From JBEKDJ01 sp050014415 (GTDB lineage Bacteria > Desulfobacterota > BSN033 > UBA1163): 6,631 nt of DNA. The position numbers and the translations under genes were made by a program. The notes beneath the pieces are model-generated. The model had not been told where the DNA came from and did not search any database. It was given only the letters and a program-made list of their open reading frames with translations. Below are positions 1-5,830 of this stretch, in pieces; the first letter of the stretch is position 1, and every line of letters starts with the position of its first letter. The DNA lies in assembly GCA_050014415.1 (NCBI GenBank), contig JBEKDJ010000412.1, positions 1 through 6,631 on the forward strand, given 5' to 3'.

Positions 1-197
1 GGGATCTTTGAGCCGTAGCGGTTATTCATGATGTGGATGATCTCCTGCCTTTCATTAATTGTTGGGATATCCACAAAGAACATGGCGTCAAACCGGCCAG
101 CTCGCATGAATTCAGGCGGGAGTTCTGAGATGTTATTGGCTGTGGCCATGACAAGGACAGGGCTTTGGGTCTCCTGCATCCATGTTAGAAAAGTGCC
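1..197 (-). pseudogene. 3' portion of an AAA+ ATPase gene split by the RIT element
   Basis: The minus strand is open from the element junction to the window edge and continues the AAA+ protein begun at 4578. After the Gly-Thr codons in the direct repeat it reads FLTWMQETQS, then PVLVMATANN (beta strand ending in the sensor-1 Asn), then PPEFMRAGRFD, the second region of homology with the arginine-finger residues. A DIPTINERQEIIHIM segment follows, leading into the lid. These are the parts missing from the upstream fragment, in the right order and frame. Sixty-three whole codons are visible and the gene runs off the left edge. No start codon with a ribosome binding site is seen, so the fragment is probably untranslated unless the element excises. 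The identity as the second half of the same gene is near certain; the exact family is less so. Confidence 0.93.
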
Positions 198-198
198 A
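193..198. repeat. Direct repeat GTGCCA, left flank of the RIT element
   Basis: GTGCCA sits at the left host/element boundary and recurs at 3596-3601. With the preceding AA both copies match over 8 bp (AAGTGCCA). One copy belongs to the AAA+ gene (codons for Gly-Thr read on the minus strand). It may be a target duplication or the crossover core shared by element and target. Confidence 0.85.
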
Positions 199-218
199 TT
201 ATGCAGTGCACTACATAA
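199..218. repeat. Near-perfect 20-bp palindrome at the extreme left end of the element
   Basis: TTATGCAGTG is followed directly by CACTACATAA. The two halves are reverse complements except for one base pair (positions 204 and 213). Pairing extends outward through A198-T219, C197-G220, C196-G221 and G195-C222, giving a 28-bp dyad with 13 of 14 pairs matching. Each half resembles the terminal box TTATGCRGAG, so this looks like two recombinase half-sites head to head. It has no counterpart at the right end. Confidence 0.8.
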
Positions 219-224
219 TGGCCT

Positions 225-251
225 TTATGCGGAGTTGATTGTTATGCGGAG
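225..251 (+). repeat. Left terminal inverted repeat of the RIT element (two boxes)
   Basis: Two direct copies of TTATGCGGAG (225-234 and 242-251) are separated by TTGATTG. The reverse complement of 3569-3595 matches over 27 bp with two differences. The box is the probable binding site for one or more of the Rit recombinases. That role is inferred from position and repetition. Confidence 0.85.
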
Positions 252-270
252 CCCGCTCTTTGCGAGCCCC
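248..270 (-). terminator. Stem-loop just downstream of ritC
   Basis: As RNA from the minus strand, GGGGCUCGC and GCGGGCUCC can pair as nine base pairs including two G-U wobbles, around an AAAGA loop. It starts 9 bases after the ritC stop codon and its distal arm overlaps the terminal box at 242-251. No U-tract follows, so it is a weak candidate for a terminator or for a structured transcript end. It might instead limit read-through from the host gene. Confidence 0.35.
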
Positions 271-279
271 ACCAATCTG

Positions 280-1299
280 TCATTTCGGTCTGTTTTTACT
301 CCGCATAAAAGAGCTCTTCCGTAAGGAGGCGATCAGTTTGTCAGTGGCCTTAAAACGTCCAGATCGCAATTTTGGCGGCACAATAGATTCTAGAGCTTCC
401 AGCTTTACCGAAGAATCGGCGCGTGTGTACATTTCGGTCGTTTGCATGTTTGCATGTCCGAGCCAGAGAGAGACCTTCCGGAGATCCTTGGTAGCCTGCA
501 AAACTGTTAGCGCGCAGGTATGTCGCAGCACGTGCGGCGAAACCCGCTTCGTTAATAGGGAAGGACAATGATTTGCGGCAGTGCGGACATGCTTGCACAG
601 AATATATTCGAAGCCCGACCTGGTCATGGGTAGACCACGCGCATTAAGAAATAGTTCTGGAACCAAGGCTGTACCCCTAACTGCCAACCATGCCCTTAGC
701 GCTGATGCCGTTTCTTTCCACAAGGGCAGGCACCGTTCCCTTCGGCCCTTACCGTGGACGATAACACTGGTGGTCGGTTGAAGAGTCAGATCGTCAATTC
801 GCAGACCTATCAGCTCGGAGACGCGCAATCCGCCTGCGAAACAGAGAAGAAGCATGGCACGATCCCGGATGCCGACCCTACAGGTTGGATCAGGCGCATT
901 TAAGATGGTCTGCATCTCTTTAACCATTAGGTGTTTGACAAGAGGAGTATCAGTTTTCTTTCTAGGAAGGGCTAAGATACGACGGATTTGTTCTAAAGCC
1001 GATGGCACACGATACTCCATGAAGTGCATAAATGATTTGATGGCGGCGAGCCGAATGTTTCTCGAATTCGGTCCATTGCCGCGTGACGTTTCCAGGTAGT
1101 TCAAAAAGTCTACAATTAACGGGGCATCCAGTTGCTCCAGATGTAATTCCGACGGACGGACCTTAAGACAGTTACTTGCGTATTCAAAGAAAAGCTTGAA
1201 AGCGTAGGCATAGGACTCACAGGTGTTGACGCTAACACCACGATTCAAAGGCAAGAATTGTTGCAGAAAAGCAGTAATGTGGGATGCGATCGGATTCAT
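280..1299 (-). CDS. ritC: RIT element tyrosine recombinase RitC
   Basis: A 339-aa site-specific tyrosine recombinase, third of the trio. An N-terminal core-binding (SAM-like) domain spans about residues 5-105 and the catalytic domain about 120-300. The catalytic set is complete: R159 in GGLRVSEL, K184 in GKGRRERCLPL, H256 and R259 in HVLRH, H282 in LGHANMQTTEMY and the nucleophile Y291. A C-terminal extension of about 45 residues follows the tyrosine and ends in a basic tail. The start ATG overlaps the ritB stop as ATGA (1296-1299), and GGGAGGA (1305-1311) is a good ribosome binding site, so translational coupling to ritB is likely. The coding sequence ends 28 bp inside the left terminal repeat and contains an inverted box copy. 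Family membership is secure; the separate job of each Rit protein in transposition is not settled to my knowledge. Confidence 0.93.
   Translation of the reverse strand: MNPIASHITAFLQQFLPLNRGVSVNTCESYAYAFKLFFEYASNCLKVRPSELHLEQLDAPLIVDFLNYLETSRGNGPNSRNIRLAAIKSFMHFMEYRVPSALEQIRRILALPRKKTDTPLVKHLMVKEMQTILNAPDPTCRVGIRDRAMLLLCFAGGLRVSELIGLRIDDLTLQPTTSVIVHGKGRRERCLPLWKETASALRAWLAVRGTALVPELFLNARGLPMTRSGFEYILCKHVRTAANHCPSLLTKRVSPHVLRHTCALTVLQATKDLRKVSLWLGHANMQTTEMYTRADSSVKLEALESIVPPKLRSGRFKATDKLIASLRKSSFMRSKNRPK
299..308 (-). repeat. Internal inverted copy of the terminal box, inside the ritC 3' end
   Basis: The minus strand reads TTATGCGGAG, identical to the two left terminal boxes but in the opposite orientation and 47 bp further in. 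It encodes part of the last residues of RitC (within FMRSK). A 10-bp perfect palindrome, AAGAGCTCTT, lies immediately beside it at 309-318. It could be an accessory binding site; this is inference. Confidence 0.6.
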
Positions 1300-2204
1300 T
1301 GTTGTCCTCCCGTAACATAACTTTCACAACGTTTTGCAATACTTCTCATCAGATCCGGTGTTGCTTCCAGATACCAGTAGGTATGGGAAACTTTACTATG
1401 GCCGAGATAGGTTGACAGGGCTACCATATGTTTGGTGATTTTATTTCGGTCATCGGGGCAGGCTTGTAATGCTCTCACAGCGAAGGTGTGACGCAACGAG
1501 TGAGGCGTGGGGCGTGGTAACCCTACCCCTCGCTGTAGGCCGATTTTGTCTACCGCTTTCTGGAATGCGGTATCAACATCACGGATGTTCAATGGTTTTC
1601 TTTGTAAAGAAATAAAAACATGATCGTCGAAGGGAGCGTAAGGGCGCCGTTGTCTAAGATAATCTTCGAGTCCACGCTGGGCAGTCTCATGCAGGGGTAC
1701 GAGGCGACTCTTTCGAAATTTGGAGCATAGAATCACCAATCCGTCTGGAGTGATATCATCGTAGCGCAACCGGATTGCCTCGGACACCCGCAGTCCTGTG
1801 CATGCCAGCAAAGCGAACAGCGTGCTGTAAGTTTGGCGACGCAAAGAACGGAACCCAGACTGAGATGCCGCTTGTACGAGACGCTGGATATTCTCCCGGG
1901 AAAAAATGTAAGGGATGGATCGCGGCCGTTTCTTGCTGCCAAAAAAAGGCGGGGGCAATTCATGGGAGTGATCCTCGGCACGGACATACCGTGCGAATCG
2001 AATTACTTGATTTAGTCGGCGGATGCGTTCATGAGTTGATCGTGACAATCCGGCCCACTCGATCGCTGTTTCTGAGCAAACGTGGTGTTTGCCTCTTGCT
2101 TCTGAAAAAATGGCGAAACTTCGTAAAAAATCGCCTTCTGCTTTGAGTTGGAAACCACAAGCACGGCGCACCGCCAAATATGAACCTACAGATTGAGTTA
2201 TCAT
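1296..2204 (-). CDS. ritB: RIT element tyrosine recombinase RitB
   Basis: A 302-aa tyrosine recombinase, middle of the trio. A short N-terminal core-binding domain spans about residues 1-85 (MITQSVGSYLAVRRACGF is typical of this subgroup). The catalytic domain spans about 100-290: R139 in TGLRVSEAI, the beta-hairpin lysine K162 (SKFRKSRLVPL), H235 and R238 in HSLRHTFAV, H269 in YLGHSKVSHTYWYL and the nucleophile Y278, nine residues after that histidine as in RitA and RitC. An insertion (about residues 249-262, CPDDRNKITKHM) lies between the HxxR helix and the LGH motif; a similar spacing is seen in other RitB/TnpB-like proteins as I recall them. The start overlaps the ritA stop as ATGA (2201-2204), with GGAGGT at 2211-2216 inside the ritA coding sequence. 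It is co-transcribed with ritA and ritC. Confidence 0.93.
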   Translation of the reverse strand: MITQSVGSYLAVRRACGFQLKAEGDFLRSFAIFSEARGKHHVCSETAIEWAGLSRSTHERIRRLNQVIRFARYVRAEDHSHELPPPFFGSKKRPRSIPYIFSRENIQRLVQAASQSGFRSLRRQTYSTLFALLACTGLRVSEAIRLRYDDITPDGLVILCSKFRKSRLVPLHETAQRGLEDYLRQRRPYAPFDDHVFISLQRKPLNIRDVDTAFQKAVDKIGLQRGVGLPRPTPHSLRHTFAVRALQACPDDRNKITKHMVALSTYLGHSKVSHTYWYLEATPDLMRSIAKRCESYVTGGQQ

Positions 2205-3445
2205 GGCTGCACCTCCGGCCAGGGTTGAGCAATTTGCCGCAGAGCAGCTACATCAACTTTGGCGTAGATTTGTGTCGTTTCGATTGAACAGTGCCGCAGC
2301 GTAGCTGCAATGTCCTGAAGGGATGCTCCTTGGCGCAACATGGAGGTTGCAACGGAGTGCCGAAGAAGATGGGCAGCACCACGAACCCGGCGAGTGATAC
2401 CCGCTCGGCGCATAGCCCGGGCAACAAGAACCGAGATAGTGCTGCTGGCCTCAAAGGGGCGAAAAGGAGCACGGGAGCGAATAAATAGTACATCGGTTTC
2501 AGCTTGAGGCCGACCAAATTGCATGTAGTTCACTATCGCATCTCCCACCTCCTGGGTTAGAGGTAATCGAGCCTGACGACGTCCCTTCCCAAACACGGAA
2601 AGCCAGGCCCCTTCCCAATCGATGTCTTCTAAGGAAAGCTTGACGATATCTCCTGCTCTTAACCCTAGGCGCGCGAGGAGAAGTAGAATCGCGCGATCCC
2701 GCTTGCCAACCGACGAGTTCAGATTACAGGTTTCTATGATACGTTCCACCTCTTCTGGTTGCATATATCGAGGGATGGAGGAAAGGCGCCAATGAGCCAG
2801 AAATGGAATGGCCTCATCCAAGCCAGGGGCACATTTGCCTTCAGCGATGAGAAAGCGAAGAAACATGCGAATTGCCGTTGTACACATTCTTGCTGCCTCC
2901 CGCCCATTCTGTTGACTCCTTTCTAGGACAAACTCTCTCAAGCTCCGAGCTTCAAATCTAACTGGATCCTCTCCAAGTCGTTTCAGTAAATCCCGAATGG
3001 GTAGGCTGTATTGGGATAGGGTAGTCTCACTTATTCCGCGCTGATTATGCATCCATTGGCAGAATTCAACGAACAAAACCGGATCATGATCGGTTGAATC
3101 AATAACGGGAGATGTGATTGCGCCGGCACCTCGTAAGTGTTTTAGAAATAAACGCGCTCCAATTAGCAATGTTACCTGGTAACTGTGGCTGTACCGCGGG
3201 CATCGGCATTGATCAATGTGGCGTTGGAAGCGCTCAAGGGACTTCTCGGTCAGACTCGAGATTTTGATACCTTCTCGGTCCGTCCAATAAAGCAGATGTT
3301 CCGCCGCTCGGATGCGCTCACGGGCGGTCATCCTTGTGTAGCCCGCTTGGTATAGCTCACTAGCAAATCCTTCAAGTAAGAAGCTCCACGGACCATCCCG
3401 AAACAATTGGATTCGTAAAGGGCAATTGAAAAATTGTTCAAACAT
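2201..3445 (-). CDS. ritA: RIT element tyrosine recombinase RitA
   Basis: A 414-aa tyrosine recombinase, first and largest of the trio. An N-terminal extension of about 110 residues (a helical segment rich in Arg, with a Cys pair at 80-82) precedes the core-binding domain at about 115-205. The catalytic domain runs from about 225 to 405. The active-site set is complete: R263 in LGLRAGDIV, K287 in GKGRRQARLPL, H359 and R362 in HLLRHSVAT, H385 in LRHCSIETTQIY and the nucleophile Y394. ATG at 3445 is preceded by AAAGGAGG (3451-3458) at 5 bp, a strong ribosome binding site. It leads the rit operon and probably has its own promoter at 3488-3515, though read-through from the AAA+ gene is also possible because both point the same way. 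Confident family call. Confidence 0.93.
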   Translation of the reverse strand: MFEQFFNCPLRIQLFRDGPWSFLLEGFASELYQAGYTRMTARERIRAAEHLLYWTDREGIKISSLTEKSLERFQRHIDQCRCPRYSHSYQVTLLIGARLFLKHLRGAGAITSPVIDSTDHDPVLFVEFCQWMHNQRGISETTLSQYSLPIRDLLKRLGEDPVRFEARSLREFVLERSQQNGREAARMCTTAIRMFLRFLIAEGKCAPGLDEAIPFLAHWRLSSIPRYMQPEEVERIIETCNLNSSVGKRDRAILLLLARLGLRAGDIVKLSLEDIDWEGAWLSVFGKGRRQARLPLTQEVGDAIVNYMQFGRPQAETDVLFIRSRAPFRPFEASSTISVLVARAMRRAGITRRVRGAAHLLRHSVATSMLRQGASLQDIAATLRHCSIETTQIYAKVDVAALRQIAQPWPEVQP

Positions 3446-3487
3446 GATGTCCTCCTTTGTTTTGGATTTTAGGAAAGAAGGACACCA

Positions 3488-3515
3488 ATATTATGCATAG
3501 AACCTAAATTTGCAA
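3488..3515 (-). promoter_or_regulatory. Probable promoter of the ritABC operon
   Basis: On the minus strand, TTGCAA (3510-3515) and TAATAT (3488-3493) are separated by 16 bp. Each matches 4 of 6 positions of the sigma-70 consensus, and the site lies about 40 bp upstream of the ritA start. A TTATGCATAG sequence at 3491-3500 (TTATGC half-box, within TATGCATA dyad) overlaps the -10, so a Rit protein bound there could repress its own operon. Moderate to weak evidence. Confidence 0.4.
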
Positions 3516-3568
3516 GGTAATCCTACACATTGATACAAGAGCAGTTTCTTGGAACCCGTCAGTCTCTT

Positions 3569-3595
3569 CTCTGCATAATAATCAACTCCGCATAA
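3569..3595 (-). repeat. Right terminal inverted repeat of the RIT element (two boxes)
   Basis: On the minus strand this reads TTATGCGGAG, TTGATTA, TTATGCAGAG. It mirrors the left repeat with the same 7-bp gap between boxes. The outermost box (3586-3595) touches the GTGCCA flank directly, so this end has no extra sequence. Confidence 0.85.
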
Positions 3596-3601
3596 GTGCC
3601 A
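3596..3601. repeat. Direct repeat GTGCCA, right flank of the RIT element
   Basis: This is the second copy of the 6-mer bordering the insertion. It lies between the element's terminal box CTCCGCATAA (3586-3595) and host coding sequence beginning AACATGG. Removing 199-3601 restores the ATPase frame. Confidence 0.85.
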
Positions 3602-4608
3602 AACATGGAAGAGGTTGTTCCTCCATCTGTGTGTCCCGAGGATTTGACCCCGGAGAAGCTCTTGTCGATCTCATCAAGCCAGACCACTGCTTTCCCAAAT
3701 GCATCGATGGTTGCTGTGGCTTGTCTGATCTTCCTTTCGCTCTCACCGACGAGGGAACCTTTGAGTGCTGATATGTCTAAGCGGATTAGAGGCCAGTTTA
3801 GGATTGAGGCTGCTGCTTTGCAGGAGAGGCTTTTGCCGGTTCCGGGTATTCCTACCAGGAGCAATGCCTTTGGTTTGGGAAGGTGTTCATTACCTGGTTC
3901 AAAGGCCTTCATCCTGTTGGTAAGATACTGTTGAAAGAGGTCAAGCCCTCCGACCTGATCTATTGGGACTGGGGGCCAGAATTCCATGAGGCCTGTGCGC
4001 CGTATCATCTGTTTCTTTTGTTCTGTGATGATTTTTGGGCAGAACTGTTTCTTTATTACCAGGCTCAATGAGAAGGCGGTTTCTGCTTCGAATTCTGTTA
4101 ATCCTCTTGCAGCTTCTACGGCTTCTGTGTTGATTTCTACTCCTACGCTTTGTCCGAGTTCCTCTTGAATCGCCAGAAGGTCTTGAGTAGAGGGGAGGCT
4201 GAAATCGAGCAGGGTGAAGTATTTTTCTATTTCGAGGGGCAAATTGATTCTTGGTCCGGGGATGACAAGGCATGATCCCTGACCTTTCCAGATTGGCAGG
4301 CTGTTTTGGATCTCCTGGATGATCTCTACTGAGCTTATGAAGTGCTGGAAGTTTTGGGCGATGACATCGCCTTTTCCCGCAAGCCATTTAAGGGCTTGCA
4401 GTGGGTCAATAATATCTTCGAGGACTCTGCCAGTATCGGGTTCTGTAATTCCTCTCAGGCAGTCCCAGGAGTAGGTTTTCCATCGTTCTCCTTTGATTGA
4501 CTGTGTTGCCCTCTCTGGTTCTTGTGTGCAGACGTAAATCAGTGGGTAGCCAGCTTTGAGGTAGTTTGTGATATCCATATTGGTTTCCTTTCTTCCCTTT
4601 CAGGGGAC

Positions 4609-4636
4609 AAAAAACCGTCCACAGTTTTCCGGACGG
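4609..4636 (-). terminator. Rho-independent terminator-like hairpin between the 170-aa gene and the AAA+ gene
   Basis: On the minus strand CCGTCC and GGACGG form a 6-bp GC-rich stem around a 10-base loop, followed by six T residues (4609-4614). It lies about 58 bp after the stop of the 170-aa gene and only 30 bp before the ATPase start. There is little room for a separate promoter after it. It may therefore be a partial terminator or attenuator that sets ATPase expression within the operon. Confidence 0.75.
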
Positions 4637-4694
4637 CTTATCATGGTGTGTTGCCCTGATTAATAGTCAGAACGTATTTTTGAGCTTTCTCTTT

Positions 4695-5207
4695 TTAGTC
4701 CTTTAAATATTCCTCTACCAATGGGAAGACAAAGTCCTCATTTTCGTTCTCGGCGTTGTACTGTTCCAGTTCTGCTCTTGTGATGATGGGTCCTTCCACC
4801 GGAACAACACGATAGAGCTTAAGGTGGTTGCCTGCACTTTTTCTCATCTGGCCCAGTTCCGATATGGCTTCGATTGGGTTTTCAAAGCCTAAGGGATCAT
4901 CAGATGAGACCACCATGAAACCCAACCAGTGGACCGGGTTTCCGATAAGATAGATGCAGCTTTGGGTTTCTTTATCAGACACCCATTCGTTCGCCAAATA
5001 GCTGCTCTCAATGAACTGATCAGCTTCATTCAGCAAGTTCTTGGCGTTGACTACCAAACCTTTAGGGTCAAAGACCGCTGCGTCTTCTTCTTCCGGGTTC
5101 ATCCCTTTGACAAAACTGGCCAGGGCCCTGAGAGCTTTCGGCCTGCAATCGAAAAAGGTGACTTGGTCAATGATCCCTCCCGACACCGTAATCAATACGT
5201 GCGTCAT
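4695..5207 (-). CDS. Hypothetical 170-aa protein upstream of the AAA+ ATPase
   Basis: I do not recognise the family. The protein is acidic, cytoplasmic by appearance (no signal peptide or membrane segment), starts MTHVLITVSGGIIDQVTFF and has a beta-rich N-terminus followed by an amphipathic helix (about 22-36, PKALRALASFVKGM). An acidic stretch PEEEDAAVFD lies near 38-47, and a hydrophobic strand pair CIYLIGN and LGFMVVSSDD near 84-104. The C-terminus is very acidic (AELEQYNAENENEDF). The start is supported by AAAGGAG at about 7-8 bp. It overlaps the 3' end of the DUF2958-like gene by 41 bp in another frame, implying co-translation. It is followed by the terminator-like hairpin and then the ATPase, so a functional link with the ATPase is possible but unproven. 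Confidence 0.85.
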   Translation of the reverse strand: MTHVLITVSGGIIDQVTFFDCRPKALRALASFVKGMNPEEEDAAVFDPKGLVVNAKNLLNEADQFIESSYLANEWVSDKETQSCIYLIGNPVHWLGFMVVSSDDPLGFENPIEAISELGQMRKSAGNHLKLYRVVPVEGPIITRAELEQYNAENENEDFVFPLVEEYLKD

Positions 5208-5580
5208 CTTTTTTCTCCTTTCTTGAAGAGCTTTTCTTTGGCTCTTCCGTTTGCGACCAATGGTTGCCCATCCTTATCTTTTCAATCTGTATGGTTTTCT
5301 TGACCTGCCAATCCTTTTCACAGTCAATTTCGAACCCAGGAGGGATTTTGATTCTTTTCAGTTCATCAAGGCTGATATACCCCCATTCGGCCATTTCAAG
5401 GTCTCCATTTAAAATGGCATACCCCCAGAAGAGGTCCTCGCCATCGTATTCCGCGACATACCAATCACACCCTCCGATGAAAAAGTGGAGATATATCGTT
5501 TTTTCTTTTAGAGGCACATCTTCTGTCTCATAGAGTCTGGGTATTTTGGCTAATTGTTTTTTGGTTGGTTCGTTCCGCAT
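5167..5580 (-). CDS. DUF2958-like protein
   Basis: A 137-aa protein whose residues about 14-100 match the pattern I know for DUF2958: RLYETEDVPLKEK, then IYLHFFIGGCDWYVAEYDG, then FWGYAILNGDLEMAEWGYISLDELK, and a strand ending in the VKKTIQI motif. DUF2958 proteins are common on plasmids, phages and integrative elements and have no established function. The tail (109-137) is charged and lysine-rich, unlike the domain, and may be disordered; it spans the overlap with the next gene. I chose ATG at 5580 because GGGAG lies 7 bp upstream and the domain starts soon after. A longer open frame back to 5733 would overlap the 70-aa gene and adds a sequence without family features. The spacing to the 70-aa gene upstream is 37 bp. 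Same operon as its neighbours. Confidence 0.85.
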   Translation of the reverse strand: MRNEPTKKQLAKIPRLYETEDVPLKEKTIYLHFFIGGCDWYVAEYDGEDLFWGYAILNGDLEMAEWGYISLDELKRIKIPPGFEIDCEKDWQVKKTIQIEKIRMGNHWSQTEEPKKSSSRKEKKDDARIDYGVGRDH

Positions 5581-5617
5581 GTTCGCGCTCCCTTTGTTGT
5601 TAGATTTGGTTTTAAAA

Positions 5618-5830
5618 CTACACTTTCTCGATATAGCGTAGTTGTTTCTCGTATTCTTCCCAGGTGACGTTTCCCTGTCGCCAATCAAGTTCAAGGGTAA
5701 GAAGTTTTCCGATTCTGTCTGTTTCATCTCCATCCAGTGAATCGGTTTTTTCCTCGTGAATGAGGGAACTTATTTGGTTAGCTGCTTCTTCAATCATTTG
5801 CTTGATGTTAAGCCCTTTTTGTGGTTCCAA
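5618..5830 (-). CDS. Small hypothetical protein, 70 aa, TTG start
   Basis: Unrecognised small acidic protein, starting (as Met) MEPQKGLNIKQMIEEAANQI. It looks wholly helical, with a central acidic linker (DSLDGDETDR, about 30-39) and a second helix LGKLL-type segment ending with WEEYEKQLRYIEKV. The last part, containing a GNVTWEEYEKQL pattern, resembles small phage or plasmid accessory proteins, but I cannot name a family. The start codon is TTG, supported by an excellent AAGGAGGT 6 bp upstream. The first in-frame ATG (at residue 12) lacks such a site. It overlaps the end of the 118-aa paralog by 37 bp in a different frame, and the following DUF2958-like gene begins 37 bp downstream. Confidence 0.75.
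   Translation of the reverse strand: MEPQKGLNIKQMIEEAANQISSLIHEEKTDSLDGDETDRIGKLLTLELDWRQGNVTWEEYEKQLRYIEKV

Larger units (their letters stand above)
199..3595 (-). mobile_element. Recombinase-in-trio (RIT) element, complete, inserted in an AAA+ ATPase gene
   Basis: Three consecutive overlapping tyrosine recombinase genes, large first, are the hallmark of RIT elements. The boundaries come from reconstructing the host gene. Left flank ending in GTGCCA (193-198) and right flank starting with GTGCCA (3596-3601) join to give an uninterrupted AAA+ frame with one copy of the 6-mer, so all sequence between is inserted. Chance adds AA before both copies, making an 8-bp match (191-198 and 3594-3601). 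The ends carry a 27-bp inverted repeat (225-251 and 3569-3595), but the left side has 26 more bases outside it. The element reads in the same direction as the interrupted gene. No cargo gene is present. Intact recombinases and perfect flanking repeats suggest a fairly recent insertion. Whether the 6-bp repeat is a target duplication or a pre-existing shared core cannot be told from one copy. Confidence 0.9.
3559..4578 (-). pseudogene. 5' portion of AAA+ ATPase (Ycf46-like), truncated by the RIT insertion
   Basis: ATG at 4578 follows AAAGGAAA at 8 bp or so. The first 328 codons are native; the last 11 (YAELIIMQRRD) come from the element's right terminal repeat. The N-terminal region (about 1-200), starting MDITNYLKAGYPLIYV with a TQEPERA motif, resembles the N-terminal half of Ycf46-type ATPases. 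The AAA+ module begins at about 202, with Walker A GIPGTGKS (243-250) and Walker B VVWLDEID (298-305). Sensor 1 and the arginine-finger region are missing here and found at 1-197. The truncated product could bind nucleotide but should not form a normal hydrolysing ring. In many genomes Ycf46-like ATPases sit next to DUF1257 (Ycf35-like) and DUF2997 genes; if so here, they would lie left of the window. Role unknown. The AAA+ call is firm; Ycf46-like is likely but from memory. Confidence 0.88.

Noticed and set aside
28..571. Plus-strand open frames of 98 and 110 aa at the left edge
   Set aside because: They are antisense to the ATPase fragment and ritC, have no family features and run through the element boundary.
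280..3445. Tn554-type transposon (tnpA-tnpB-tnpC)
   Set aside because: Tn554 has two tyrosine recombinases plus a small non-recombinase TnpC. Here all three proteins carry complete recombinase active sites, as in RIT elements.
225..3595. Element defined only by its symmetric terminal repeats (225-3595)
   Set aside because: The 26 bp at 199-224 are absent from the reconstructed host gene, so they were inserted with the element or belong to it.
181..3607. CATGTT / AACATG inverted repeat flanking the target core in the reconstructed host gene
   Set aside because: Its centre is offset from the centre of GTGCCA, the arms are only 6 bp and the sequence is coding, so chance is a sufficient explanation.
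4637..4694. Promoter for the ATPase between the 170-aa gene and the hairpin
   Set aside because: Only poor -35 and -10 matches with wrong spacing were found on the minus strand.
5581..5733. Longer start for the DUF2958-like gene (extra 51 residues)
   Set aside because: The extension overlaps the 70-aa gene, lacks domain similarity and has no ribosome binding site as good as GGGAG before 5580.
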